Shown: piece after piece, positions 52,601 through 64,000 of the stretch
How positions within the stretch are numbered: the first letter of the stretch is position 1
How the letters are laid out: each line of letters opens with the position of its first letter
Assembly: GCF_932526225.1 (NCBI RefSeq)
Contig: NC_064039.1
Span: forward strand, 13,286,139 to 13,350,138
Length of the DNA: 64,000 bases
Source of the DNA: Nematostella vectensis
Lineage: Eukaryota > Cnidaria > Anthozoa > Actiniaria > Edwardsiidae
Direction of reading: 5' to 3'
Translations under genes and position numbers: made by a program
The notes under the pieces: generated by a model
What the model saw: the letters and a program-made list of their open reading frames with translations, nothing else
Database searches by the model: none
What the model was told of the DNA's origin: nothing

Positions 52601-55563
52601 GGGGGGAGATTAATTATTTTTTCTCCATATCTGCACTTATGGCTTTTTACTTCACTTTTAATTCCATCTTAGTTCTCTAATCTCCATGTTTGCTTAGTCT
52701 TCTTTGTGAGGATTACTGTAGAAGTGTTGGTAGTTGTAAAGTATTCACATGCTTTTAAGGCCCTCCACAACTCCAACCAAAGTCACTGATGGTGATAGCA
52801 AAAAGTAATACAAATAAATTGGAAGCAACATTATGCCTACAACGCCCACAGGCCTTGGAAATTAGGAAAACTATACATACTTTTGAAAGTTTTAAACCAT
52901 AATTAGGGGTGAATTTTAACAGGATCGCTCCATTGCTGTTTGGGACATGCAGTCGCCGACAGACATCAGTTTGCGGCGAGTCCTGGTGGGACACAGAGCT
53001 GCAGTCAATGTAGTGGACTTTGACGACAAATACATCGTGTCAGCATCTGGTGATCGCACTATCAAGGTATGCTTTTTCATTAGAAACCTCTCCTTCTAAG
53101 TGTAATTAAATATTAAAAACACACTTAATTTTGTCTTGATTTTCAGTTAAGCTGATTCCATCTGGTACTTTCTTCACTTTAGAAATGGAAAACTTAGTTA
53201 TAGGATTGCTTCAGAATTCTAAGCTTTAGAGAGAAACATGAACTCGGATGTGGGTATGCTAAAATAGCTGGGTTTTTTTCTTTGTTTTTGAAGGTTTGGA
53301 GTACATCAACTTGTGAATTTGTTCGGACGTTGAATGGACACAGAAGAGGAATTGCTTGTTTGCAGTACCGGGACAGACTAGTTGTTAGTGGCTCTTCAGA
53401 CAACACTATCAGGTAAAATGTGATAATTACTTGGGCTACTATATATACATTTCTACAGTTTATCCGTATTAAATTTGGCGGACACAAGCAAACAGAAAAT
53501 GAAAGGGAGAAGATTACAAAATGGAAATAGCTTTCACAAGGCTCAATGGAAAGGGCCTTACCCAGGATTTCCTATATTCCCTAACACAATGAAAACAACA
53601 GCTTTGTTCAACCACTTCATTGGCTAACAGTTCCACTTGGCTTGGCTTATGCTTTGACCAATCACAGGGTACTAAATGTGTTCCTCTACAAATTCTTTAT
53701 CGAAGGAAGCAAATTCTTTATTGAAGGAAGTGAGAAATTAATTTAGCACTTCAGAGATCTTGGTGAGAGTTCTTAGAAAACTTAATTCCTTCAGGGAAAA
53801 GAACACAGTTCTAGTTATCAGGGGGTTTGAGTTAACCGAGTAAAAAGCATTGGATGTTGCTGGGGATTTCACCCCCAAAGTCAGTTAATATGTTTTAGTA
53901 TCAATTTTATTATACACCATACATAAAATGTATATCCCTTCCCAGGTTGTGGGACATAGAATGTGGGGCATGTCTAAGAGTTTTGGAGGGGCATGAAGAA
54001 CTTGTTAGGTAAGTATGGTATGCTACAATCATACTACAATTCAGAGTTAGGCTTTACATTTTTGCCAAATATACCCAAGGCTTAATTTTTTATTTATACT
54101 ACTGATATCAAAATCTGCCATATTAAAACTTAAATACCAGACTGGAAGAAATGTAATATTTATAGTAAGTGTAATAAACCCTAATAATACTTTTATCAAG
54201 TGAGTGTTTTTTCTTGTAGATGCATTCGATTCGATAATAAGAGAATTGTTAGTGGAGCCTATGATGGGTAAGATCACTCATATGAGATAATAACCTTCTG
54301 AAATATCTCTAACATTTTACTAAATTCTTCCCTTCAAGTTGTCTTTTTATTATTCAAGTTAAAGATGTGTTCTTGTTTTGTCTCTCTTTAGTAAAATAAA
54401 AGTGTGGGACCTACAGGCAGCGCTTGATCCAAGAGCACCCGCCGGGACGTTATGCTTACGCACACTGGTGGTGAGTGAGGACTATCAGAGTATGAAATAG
54501 GCACTAGCTGTGCAGCGGTGGTTTTATGGGGCTTGATTTTTTGTTCATGGAAAAGTGTTGTTTGAATAACAATTTTGTTTTGGACTTTGCTAATATCTTG
54601 TAGCACAAGGCTGGGACCAAGCCTAGAGAATTTGAACTCCAAATAATCAAAAAAACAAATGCTTTTTGCGGGTAACAACCTATTGAAAACCCTTCAAAAC
54701 TGCCTAAGAACAGGCTATGTTTGAATAGTAAATTTCTGATCCACAGCACAGGTTACATGTGCATAGTAAATTTCTAATCCGCAGCACGGGTTACGTGTGC
54801 ATAGTAAATTTCTGATCCACAGCACAGGTTACGTGTGCATAGTAAATTTCTGATCCACAGAACAGGCTATGTGTGAAAAGTAAATTTCTAATCCACAGCA
54901 CAGGTTACATGTGCATAGTAAATTTCTAATCCGCAGCACGGGTTACGTGTGAATAGTAAATTTCTGATCTACAGCACAGGTTCTGTGTGAATAGTAAATT
55001 TCTGTTCTACAGCACAGGCTCTGTGTGAATACCGTAGTAAATTTCTGATCCACAGCCCAGGCTCTGTGTGAATAGTAAATTTCTGACTGCATGGCTTACC
55101 ATTTTTTTTGTTTTTTGTTGTTCTCGAGAATGCTTCTTGAAATTTAGCTTTCGTGGGAGGGTGGGGGGGAAGCAGATTAAGCTTTTGATTTGTGCACTGG
55201 TTTCAGGGGGTGCTCTTACTTTGCTTGGTCATGTTTACTTGTGATCTATTTAATATTTTTGTTGTCGTTGTTAAAGAAAACTCCCCAAAATGTGTCCTAG
55301 ATGTAACTGGCCTCCTAGAAGAGCCTGCAGGGGTGGGGTGGGGTGGGGGGTACAGGTGTTTCAGAAAAACTGATATTTTTCTTGTTTTGTTTCAGGAACA
55401 CACAGGGAGGGTGTTCAGACTACAGTTCGATGATTTTCAAATTGTGAGTAGTTCCCATGATGACACGATACTTATATGGGACTTCTTGAAAGATGCGACA
55501 GGTGAATCGAAGACAACAACATCACGTACCTTCAACCTTCATCCTAACATAACTGTAAGGTGA
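46639..55563 (+). CDS. BTRC: Beta-TrCP / Slimb F-box and WD40 protein (SCF substrate receptor)
   Basis: Thirteen exons: 46639-46680, 46811-47036, 48732-48918, 50196-50286, 50862-50999, 51617-51735, 52260-52365, 52923-53066, 53294-53412, 53946-54008, 54220-54267, 54392-54470, 55396-55563. They total 1530 nt, 509 codons, all phases consistent, stop TGA. The D domain ([19 protein letters not shown]) dimerises; the F-box ([27 protein letters not shown]) binds Skp1; seven WD40 repeats form the propeller that binds DSGxxS phosphodegrons (targets beta-catenin, I-kappa-B, Cdc25 and others in animals). Nearly every WD40 block reads like the vertebrate protein. Both vertebrate BTRC and FBXW11 descend from this single type. 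The first exon ([14 protein letters not shown]) is the least certain; ATG 46814 is an alternative start. Confidence 0.96.
49357..49475. mobile_element. Fold-back element in beta-TrCP intron
   Basis: A 119-bp near-palindrome: atcatacagttt ... caattcgggat on the left and atcccgaattgaaactgtatgat on the right, with gagtttttcaaaaag pairing near the centre. Probably a MITE. It is in the intron after the F-box exon. Confidence 0.7.
50926..51205 (+). repeat. 140-bp tandem duplication across a beta-TrCP exon end
   Basis: Units 50926-51065 and 51066-51205 differ by two substitutions. Each holds the last 74 nt of the exon ending at 50999, its donor gtaaag and 66 bp of intron. The second copy is preceded by acctacag, a possible acceptor, but a 70-nt exon used from it would break the reading frame. 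Confidence 0.92.
54725..55088. repeat. 38-bp minisatellite in last beta-TrCP intron
   Basis: About nine units of the form tagtaaatttctgatccac plus agcacaggttacgtgtgca. Each carries tttctRatccacag, which resembles a 3' splice site. It lies 300 bp before the true last acceptor at 55395. Confidence 0.9.
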
Positions 55564-57240
55564 TTGCAAAATGGGATACAAGACTCCAAGGCAGAAGGGA
55601 CAATGCTTTGCTTTTCAGCACAGAGCCCCTAAAATACAGAGTAATTTATTGACAGGGAAGAGTATTGGCTCAAAACACTTACATGGAATTGAGACAGAAG
55701 CATTGGTTGACGTAGAGAGACACAGTTTATGGCAGCTTGTCCTAGGAATGGCATCTGACAAAGTAATACTTAAGAGTATTGAGCCTTTTGCAGTACACCT
55801 CCATAATGGCTGCTGGAAAATTACCTTCAATGGTCCTAGAATTCAATAGATTAAACATTCATAACTAACTTAAGAAAGAACATACTCAAAATGGTAATCT
55901 CACAAAGTTTTTTTAGTTTTGTTAATTTTTGGCAGCCATTTTGGAAGGGATTATTCTTTTACCACAAGATCATTAATCCAGTCGACTTTCTCCCAACAAG
56001 TGTCTTATGCCTGCTTATCACTGATGAAAAATAGATTTGTTGTTGATTCAAAAAAGAGTTCTAAGTCTAACTTGCAAATTTGTACATATACAAAATATCA
56101 GTCAATTATTAAGTGGTTGAAGAAATTAGGTATTGTAAGATGTTGTTTGTTCTAAAAAGTAAATAAGGCCAGCATTGTTTTGCTTCCTTGACATTCTAAT
56201 AAATTATATTGGAGTAATTATTTTATTGTCAATTTTCTATTTCTTCATTGGCAGATGAATGTTTGCTAACTTGCAATATTCCCTTTACAAAATCACGTAG
56301 CTGTCAACTCACCCGCGCATTAGGTGGTTATCACAAGATTTTGGACCTAATTTTTGTTAGAATGTTCATACATTTACTGTATTCACCCTCATTGGCTTTC
56401 TTGTTTTTTTGACAGTGAGACACGCTTGGAGCCTCTATTGCCTAGAATACTGCTAATACATATTTTCTGTAAACCACACTTCCCTTTGGCAGCGATGTCC
56501 TCACCGTTATCCAGCCCTCTTATATTTTCAATTCTAAAAAGTTAGCTCAAGGCTGCTATTTCAATGTTACAATAACCTTTAAAGAATACACAGGTTGGGA
56601 AGAATCAAAGGGAAGAGTATACAACAAAATATTGGGAAACCTGAATCAGTTTTAATTTACTGATACCTCTAATAGCTCATGCAAACACACTTCACAACCT
56701 CAGTAGAGCCAACACATTACTAGGTAACAGGGGCATACCCAGGTGGGGAAAAGTAGAGCTCTTTTTTAAGCCAACAAATGAAGGAGAATATGGTAAAAAT
56801 GGGACCCCCCTTTCACAAAAATAACAGAGAAGTCGGTCTCAAATCCCTACAAGGAGGGATTCATGACTAACACTGAGGGCAGAGGATGTATCCCCCTCAA
56901 AGCGGATGGCACATCCTAAAATATATTTACAGCCTATCATGTATCTGCTTATAACCATGGGCAGATTTAGGGGTGGGCAAGGTGCCCCCTAATTTTCAGA
57001 GATACTATCTATATTTACTCTTTTACACAATCAAAGATTACAACATTTATCTTTTTTATGGAATTCCTGATCATGCCTGAAACAAGCTGCTCTTGCAGTA
57101 CATTTCAGCCTCTTTAAAAAGCTGTCTCAATGTTTTGTTTTAAGGAAAGGGGGGGGGTGTCTTTATGCTCCCCCAAGTCTAGGGTGTCATAGGAGTATTC
57201 ATGATTCTTTTTGCTACCTAAGACCTGGCATAAGTAAATT
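55564..57240. other. 3' region of beta-TrCP and intergenic DNA
   Basis: AT-rich. The first several hundred bases are probably the beta-TrCP 3' untranslated region (candidate ctaataaatt near 56197). No further gene is recognised. Confidence 0.45.
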
Positions 57241-58290
57241 CTAAGTACAACCATTTACTAATATGCAATAGCTGTCAACGTCATCAATGAGCTCATAGTA
57301 CCTCCCTCTTATCCTGATACCATAAGCCCGCAAAGTCAACTGGTCCTTCCTGGTCCGCAGTACGATCTGCCACATACCATACACTCTCTGTACACACTTG
57401 ATATCCCTTGCATCCACGACCTCGCAGAGAGCCTCGACAATCTCGAGTACTTTGAATCGCGGGAGAATCCTAGGGCTGTTATAGTACTCCAGTACGAAGT
57501 AAAAACACGTAGCGTCTTCGCCAAGGTCCCACGGAGAACTCTCCCAGGTTTGATCACTGTCCGATTTAGGAAATATATCTTCGTGGTAGTTTAATGCTGT
57601 GTCTTTTTTTAACAGCATATAAAGGTTTTCGTGTATATTTTTAGTTTTGTTGACTTTTCGATCAATGTTGACATTCTTTCTGTGTCGTGGACTTTGTGCC
57701 ACTTGTTTGGGTTTGTAATCTGAATTAGCACTTGTAGAATCAATTGTCTGGTCTAATTCACACATTTCTAGTAACACAGTTCTTCCTGTTTTTTTCTTTG
57801 TTTCCCTCTGTTTGATATCTCCTCTCATTGACTCCACAAGCCTCTTAGCTTTATCGGAAAGCTGGCAGTCACTTTTATCTAATTGAGTTTCATTTGGAAC
57901 AATGGAAGTCATTCGTGTTTGAGTTCCTACTTGTTTAACCCTTTTTTTCTCTGTCTCCTTTAAACCTTCACTAAAATGCGCATTCTTCTCCAAGGTTTTA
58001 CTAACCATAGAAAGGTTTCTCCAAGTGGGATTTTCACTTTTAAATTCGGAATTAGTCTTCCGTGGTTTGGCCGCTTTGTTCTTAGCAACGGTGGTGTCTT
58101 TGTTTAGGAATGCTCTAAACGGATGTCCCGCAAAGTCCAAATCACAGATCCCTAACTCGTCGGCTTCTGTCTGATTTGTCTCTGGAAAACAACCAATACA
58201 ACCAGAACCTGTGCAAATTATTCTTCCTATTTTAGTCTTGTGTGTGGCAATACCAGAAGACCAGCGATCCGCGGTTATGAAAGCAGCCAT
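57241..58290 (-). CDS. Uncharacterised protein with RRM-like C-terminal domain
   Basis: A 349-residue frame from ATG 58290 (MAAFITADRW); the open frame reaches 58353 at an earlier ATG in a less protein-like stretch. The N-terminal third has several Cys (ICTGSGCIGCF) and the middle is Lys/Ser/Thr-rich and probably disordered. The last 100 residues are ordered in appearance: RFKVLEIVEALCEVVDA, CVQRVYGMWQIVLRT, LTLRAYGIRIRGRYYEL. This beta-alpha-beta-like pattern recalls the RRM-like N-terminal domain of ZCCHC3 and Gag-related proteins, but no CCHC knuckle is present. It may be a domesticated Gag-like gene; not established. It is head to head with the J-domain gene, 427 bp apart. Confidence 0.6.
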   Translation of the reverse strand: MAAFITADRWSSGIATHKTKIGRIICTGSGCIGCFPETNQTEADELGICDLDFAGHPFRAFLNKDTTVAKNKAAKPRKTNSEFKSENPTWRNLSMVSKTLEKNAHFSEGLKETEKKRVKQVGTQTRMTSIVPNETQLDKSDCQLSDKAKRLVESMRGDIKQRETKKKTGRTVLLEMCELDQTIDSTSANSDYKPKQVAQSPRHRKNVNIDRKVNKTKNIHENLYMLLKKDTALNYHEDIFPKSDSDQTWESSPWDLGEDATCFYFVLEYYNSPRILPRFKVLEIVEALCEVVDARDIKCVQRVYGMWQIVLRTRKDQLTLRAYGIRIRGRYYELIDDVDSYCILVNGCT

Positions 58291-58717
58291 TGGCAATCCA
58301 AGACGAGCGTTACATACAGCTGTCGTCTGTGTTGTGAAAAAAAACGAGCACATGATAAAAATACACCCTCCCCTCCCTCAAAAGTTTTAAAACGCTAAAC
58401 TATATATTTCTAAAATTTCGACGACCACGCATCACCACGTCACCATGCCTTATCACAGAATCTACTCCTAGAGATAATTATATTTTTTAATGCAAAAATT
58501 ATTATATTTCTTTTTTTTGCCAAGAGATTTGTAAAGAGACAAGAGATTTGTAAAAGCAACTAATTCCCCAGCCCTCCCATGTAAAAATCACAACGCAGCA
58601 CAGTCACAGCACGTGAGAAATTACCCATAATGCAAGTTGGGGCCAAAACTCTACACGTGAAAACATGGCGGGCAGTGGGAGTATGTAGTATAAAGCTATC
58701 TTTATCTCGAAACGACC
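58291..58717. promoter_or_regulatory. Bidirectional promoter interval
   Basis: A 427-bp gap between the start codons of two divergent genes. It includes cacagcacgtgag and aacatggcgggcag near the J-domain gene start. No TATA box is clear. Confidence 0.4.
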
Positions 58718-61700
58718 ATGGGAATCACAAAAGATGAAGCATATAGGATATTAGAACTACCAAGAGGTGAGTCTGCTATTTCTTTTTTCTAGAATTTACG
58801 TAAAATCTTGTTTTAAGCATAAAAGCTGTGCGAGAAAATTTGCGAGCTCAAGTCAATGTTGTTCGACGTTCTCGAAGTGTGAAGAAAGAAACTTGAAACT
58901 TGTAATAATCATAAGTAATGTTGGTGGTTATAAGTATTTATTCTGTCCTCGTAAGATTACAAAAATCTTTATTAAGCTTGTTTCTTTAATGCTTAGAAAA
59001 TAGGTTGTTGCCCTGGTTTCGAAGTCTTTTAAATGTGAAAGCGAAAGTGATGATTGAGGCATGTTTTGCTTTGTTTTCAAATCATTTGAAAATACTTTCA
59101 CCCTTCTCTACAATCTTCGAGGATAAGGTTATCCTTATCTATCAAAACACTTCAATTATATTGTTTATCGATTCCCTTGGTGCATTTGTTTTTTAATCCT
59201 TGCAAAACGAAAAAGAGTGATACTTGAATAAAATATTAAGCTGATGTATAAATAAGCTTATTGGTTAGAATTGTCAATCTCTCAGGTAATTTGACAGATC
59301 ACAAAAACACTAAATCCTTTATCCTAAAAAACTTATTACTTCATGTCACTAATTTTCCAGACAAAATTTACCAAAATTTACTATGCACAACACCCCTTCA
59401 ACCAGCAATTGCTAGTCTTCAGGGCATATTCATTTTAAGTATACATTGATGCGCTATTATAGGGCCAGTTTTACGTAGGCATAGTATTTATGATGTCTGA
59501 TTGCATTTTTGGGTTTTAGATGCAAGTGTAGAGGAAGTTAGAGCAAGTTACAAGAGACTTGCACTAAAATGGCACCCTGATAAACACAACAACAGCACGA
59601 CTGCCACCCAGGTATTTAAACCACATTCAGGGAAGTGTTTCCCAGGAAACATTAATATTGTTGAAGCTGTGCTCTGTTTTGTTCACCTTACCACTTATTG
59701 AGTTGTAGTTGAAAAGCTTTATAAAGAAATAAATAAATAAATGATTAAAAATTAAAAAAAACTTTTAATTGTTATAAGGTTATTACTCAGATCCTCTCTA
59801 ATTTTTAGCTATCAATTTTACTCCCCCCCCCCCCCCTGAAATCTTGACATTTTTAACCCAAATACAAGCCACTCAGATCACCTCTTAGGAACTATGTTGA
59901 TATTCACTTTTTAGAAATTTCAAGAGGTATCCTCTGCGTACAAAAGATTGACAACTGAGGATGCTGGTGATGAGATATATTTGTCTGCTGTGAGTTTCAT
60001 GCTTATTTTTATTCATATGTTGATCATATGTTGAATCTGTTACATACAGTATGCTCATATTTCATATTCAAGCTTTCCATTCCATGAGATGGAGTGCATG
60101 AATGTATGAGAACCCTTTTGCAATGGTCATGAAATTAATAGCTCAAAAATCCTGCAGCAATGTCTGTTATTGTTTAACAAATTTTAAAGTAAAAAAACCT
60201 TGGGAAACGTTTTTTTTATTTTAAAGCAAAAGGCTTGAATTCTTGCGTGTGTTGTGGTTTGAAATGCTTCTTGGTTTGAAATTGTTAAAACTGGTTTGAA
60301 AAGGGGATATTTGCATAATCTTTTATCTAGTTCTTTTAGTTACACCTCCCAACCCCCAAAAAATCCAAGCCCCTGTTTTATTAATGACTCCCCAAAAATA
60401 AAATCCCTTTTAGAATGCTAGGTATCCAAAAATGAGCTAGTTTGAAAAAAATTCAAACCATGCCACATTTGAAACCACAACACATGCATATCTTTACTTT
60501 TTACATAAAGGATATTCAAACATACAGTAGTTTATGGATTATAATGGGGCAATAGATATAATCTTTTTGTTCTTCTACTTGGGTATTTTAATTTTTTTTT
60601 GTGTATTGGAAATACACAGGGTGTCTCACTATAGAAACTAATAGTTTGTCAAAGTTTAATGTTCTTTTTGTTTTGTAGGCTGATATGTTTGATCTGTTTA
60701 CACATATATTTTTTCAAAGACATGGTAAGAGTTACATTGCCTTTGTAATTTATTATATATGCTTATAGCAAGCTCAGATATGTATAGCCCTATTTGATTG
60801 ATATTATATAGTATAGAACTATTTCACTGCATTTGTCAATCATTTTTAATCGTGTATACCTTTTTAACATACCATCACCTAACAAACTTTGAGCAAAGCT
60901 GATTAAATTCTAGGATTAATATACTGTATACAAACAAGATTGAAGGGTTGTTTTTGCAACCTACTATTTTAAATAAAATCTGATGCTCATTTTGTTTGCT
61001 GTTTTATTCAACCTCCAACGTTGTTTTGTTTATGTCTTTGTAGCGATGTATGGGTTCTGTAATGGCCGTCATCATTATGAGTCAGATGATGACAGTTACT
61101 ACAGTGATGATAACTATGAAGATGATGATGAAGATGATTTGCTCCACACTATGGCTTCAAAGCTCACAAGTAAACACGATCGCAGTAGCAAGCCTAATAG
61201 TAAGTGATTAGATAATTAACAAAAAGATGATGTCTTGTCTTTAAGTTTTATATCTTTGAAGTGACTGCGGGAAACTTTGACATGGCTTTTCAGGATTGAG
61301 AAAGACAAAATAAATTCCATGTTCCCAATAATCTATGTATTGTATATTTTACTTTTTTCCTAATGTTAGCATCCTAGTACTATACCAATGTCCCAACTCT
61401 GTGATTCTTGTTTTCAGCAACACACATTTATGGTAAACCAGCTCATAATTTAACGGAGGCAGTAAGTATTGAGATGTTACCTTTTTTGTGGGTTTGCTTT
61501 TTGCTAACAGTATTTTAATTTTTAGGAGGCAATGAAAAATGCTGAAGAATTAATAAAAGAAGAGGAGCGTGATAGAAAAAAAGCAGAGAAAAGACGACAA
61601 AAAAAGAAGGTTAACCTTTCTCTTTGATTAAAGTTTTGAGGCTGCAAACAGTAGCGAATTTAGGGGGAGGGTTTAGGGGCTTTAAATCCCCCCTTTAAGC

Positions 61701-64000
61701 TGCTAAAGCAATGAAAAAGATGCCACAAACAGCATTCCTCTGAGGTGCATGCCCCACCCACTTCAGGGGCGGATCTAGCTTTTTGCTAAAGGGGGGGTTT
61801 GCTCAGTGACAAAAGGGGGGGGGTGATTTTTTTTGTCACATATGGCTTTCTGGCAGCCCGAAGGGGGTTTAAACCCCCTAAACCCTCCCCCTAGATCCGC
61901 TACTGCACAATCCAATACTGTTCCCCAAACTTGTGGTCAGCTCAGACTCCTCTACCCTCAGGAAGGAAAAAGACCTTTGTTGTTTCTGCATTGGTTTAGA
62001 AACTGAATTTTGTGGTCCTTTTTATTCTTACAGAGAAATAAAGAGAAGAAGAAGCAAAAAGACAAAGTTAAACCAGATAATAGTGAAAAAGAAAATAAAC
62101 AGGTATTGAGAATATACAGCTCTTGCTATGAAAAAAAACAACAAAATCTTTGATGTTTTAAACCTTTTGTAATTTGTGTCAAAACTGTAGACACTGTAGG
62201 TACTATAGTAAAGAAAGGGTTTGAATGCTGGATACAGCAGAACCCCGCTAACTAGAACTCAGCTAACTCGAACTAAGTCCGATTTCCCTTGGACCTAATT
62301 TAGAGTCATTTTTACTCTGCTAATTCGAATTCCCAGCTAACTTGAACTGATTTTTGCTTCCCTTCAGAGTTCGAGTTAGTTATATTGGCGAATTGTTTTC
62401 TATTGCAATGCTACCCACAATGAAGCGAAGAATAATTTAAAGTCGAGAATTGTATGCGAAAAAAGAAAATATCGTTTTGTTGTAGGTTTCAAAAACATTG
62501 TTGATTGCGAATGCCATTGTTGATTGCGAATGCCATTGTTGATTGCGAATGCCATTGTTGATTGCGAATGCCCTTGTTGATTGCGAATGCCATTGTTGAT
62601 TGCCAATGCCCTTGTTGATTGCGAATGCCATTGTTGATTGCCAATGCCATTGTTGATTGCCAATGCCATTGTTGATTGCCAATGCCATTGTTGATTGCCA
62701 ATGCCATTGTTGATTGCGAATGCAGCTTGCATTCAGCAATAACTGAGAAGACATCAAGACGGGAACCGGTTGAGCGCTCGCATATGTTTTCTCATGTAAA
62801 TTGGTTGACATCTCGATCTAAGTCAGAAATGACTGGACCCGTGCCTCAGTATTACGGATTTGAACTCTGAAAGGTTATATTGACTTTAATGTATTATCCC
62901 TTTTTTGCTTCCGGGTATGTACTTAATGGGAAATTAATAAAAGGTCTGGCACTCAAACTAATCTCTTCAATATATAGCATTAAATGGGGAATATATTGTG
63001 CATATCATAGATATATCAATCTTTTTCAGGATAATATTATAGATTCATCAGGCTCCACAAGTAAAACACATCTTAAAGACACTGAGAATACTAGTCAAAA
63101 CTCACAAAATAATCCCCATCCAAGTACACATGCTGCAAAGGCTACTGGGGGAATTAAAGAAAACAAGTCAAACAAAACAACAGCATCCATAAAGAATGTA
63201 CCAACCACTAATGGACCGAGCAAAACATCTAGGTCTACTGATGGTGAAGAAAGTGCAGGAAGTACACATACCAAGTAAGATATTTTAGTACGAAGACAGA
63301 TTATTTTGTATTCATATTGAAATTGGGCTGCACTATGTCGATGATCAGTAACAGCTTAGTGGTAGAGGATTTGATTACTGCAAATTATTGTACAAAATGT
63401 TGTTTCCATGTTGTCCTGTTTATGTGAGATCTTATTTTGATGCCAAAAATGGAGTTTTCTGGATAGTATCATGACCTTATGGTGTAAATTGAAGCGTCAA
63501 TAGCATGTGAATCTGAATCTGCCATGTTTGTTTCTTGCAGAAAACCAGCGAAGGATGATACAGATTCTAGTGCAGATGTAAGTGCATTCAAACATCCATA
63601 TGAGTGATATCCATTCAAGACTACCATCCCGCCCCCTTAGATCTGTTAGATCTGTTAGATATGCCTGGTCAAACCCTCTGGTCATTTCCTTAATTAATAA
63701 CAAAAACCTATTGGTCTGACTGATGCTCTTTTTAGATAAAAAAGTGTAGAACATGAAAAAGAAATACTTTGCATAAATGTCACCAGTATCACAATCCTCT
63801 TGCTCCAGGAGCCTGACTGGGATCTGACGAGTGCTTTTGTCAGTCGAGCCGCCGGGCGTAATCCAACCAGTACAACAACAGTTCCTGAAACATTGCAAGA
63901 TGTTTCTTCCAAAGCACCCTCCTCAACACTTGCATCCTCATCAGATACAACATCTTATAATATAACTTCTGGCGTGTCGGGCACAGAGCAGATGGATCCA
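58718..64000 (+). CDS. J-domain (DnaJ/Hsp40 class C) protein, 3' end outside window
   Basis: Exons with GT-AG sites and consistent phases: 58718-58766, 59520-59611, 59915-59989, 60679-60724, 61044-61199, 61418-61461, 61526-61609, 62034-62102, 63030-63274, 63541-63577, and 63809 to beyond the edge. Residues 1-70 form a J domain (MGITKDEAYRILELPRDASV, helix II with YKRLALKW, the HPD motif in WHPDKH, then FQEVSSAYKRL), which stimulates Hsp70 ATPase. It is followed by ADMFDLFTHIFFQ, an acidic Asp/Tyr region (YYSDDNYEDDDEDD), a highly charged Lys/Glu helix (EEERDRKKAEKRRQKKK) and a long Ser/Thr/Asn-rich disordered part. No G/F region or zinc finger, hence class C. Introns contain a pogo-like MITE, a second MITE and a 19-bp minisatellite. 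The C-terminal domain is unseen. Confidence 0.9.
61766..61905. mobile_element. MITE family A, copy 2
   Basis: Ends GGGGCGGATCTAGC and CTAGATCCGCTACTG, inside matching the copy at 23508-23667 (gctcagtgaca, atggctttctggca, taaaccccctaaaccct). It lies in an intron of the J-domain gene. Confidence 0.75.
62233..62392. mobile_element. Pogo/Tigger-like MITE
   Basis: The left side gaaccccgctaactagaactcagctaactcgaac pairs with the right side gagttcgagttagttatattggcg. This CTAACTCGAAC type of end is common in small Tc1/pogo-derived elements. Both ends are degenerate. It lies in a J-domain gene intron. Confidence 0.5.
62499..62722. repeat. 19-bp minisatellite, about 12 copies
   Basis: Units of tgattgcgaatgccattgt with g/c and a/c variants. 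All three minus frames stay open with Asn/Gln/His/Trp repeats, which are artefacts. Intronic in the J-domain gene. Confidence 0.9.

Noticed and set aside
62400..62811. Asn/Gln/Trp-repeat proteins on the minus strand
   Set aside because: All three frames are open through a 19-bp minisatellite inside a J-domain gene intron.

Overview
The window is animal nuclear DNA, most likely from an anthozoan cnidarian (sea anemone or coral). The basis is AT-rich introns with GT-AG exons, deeply conserved animal genes (beta-TrCP, PBDC1, a J-domain protein, two rhodopsin-family receptors), a PAN-EGF-discoidin gene of a kind common in cnidarians, and many short DNA transposons and minisatellites. The exact species is not settled by the sequence.

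Region 1 (1-21.6 kb) is one minus-strand host gene with a large insertion in an intron. Three exons (signal peptide + PAN at 21.1-21.5 kb, EGF at 5.1-5.2 kb, F5/8-type-C at 4.5-4.8 kb) join in matching splice phase. The intron between PAN and EGF holds a complete 14,269-bp integrated virus-like element (5704-19972) of the Polinton/Maverick-adintovirus kind. It has perfect 6-bp target-site duplications (AATTGC), terminal inverted repeats of about 220 bp, and its own gene set: a GRF zinc-finger protein, two RING proteins, a protein-primed family B DNA polymerase, a hexon-like capsid protein, an adenain-like protease, a packaging ATPase, an RGG/arginine-rich core protein, a pX-like small protein, a further conserved virion-type protein and a minus-strand protein of unknown function. 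Most of these genes are broken by stops, frameshifts or internal deletions, and I find no integrase catalytic domain. Most genes start from a TATA box with a TCA initiator about 32 nt downstream. Just past the discoidin exon, a 24-bp minisatellite repeats the exon end together with its 5' splice site some 40-50 times.

Region 2 (21.6-37.7 kb) has a cluster of adjacent or nested DNA transposons (21.6-24.9 kb), two related intronless class A GPCR genes facing each other (28.0-29.1 kb plus, 33.5-35.0 kb minus), a 32-bp minisatellite and a perfect short hairpin.

Region 3 (37.7-46.1 kb) is a PBDC1 gene on the minus strand, recognised from small exons with matching phases. Its last two exons are duplicated in a 1.16-kb tandem repeat. 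A LINE reverse-transcriptase remnant lies in one of its introns.

Region 4 (46.6-55.6 kb) is a complete 13-exon beta-TrCP gene on the plus strand (D domain, F-box, seven WD40 repeats; 509 codons), the substrate receptor of an SCF ubiquitin ligase. Region 5 (57.2-64 kb) has an unrecognised minus-strand gene with an RRM-like C-terminus and, divergent from it, a J-domain co-chaperone gene that runs off the right edge.
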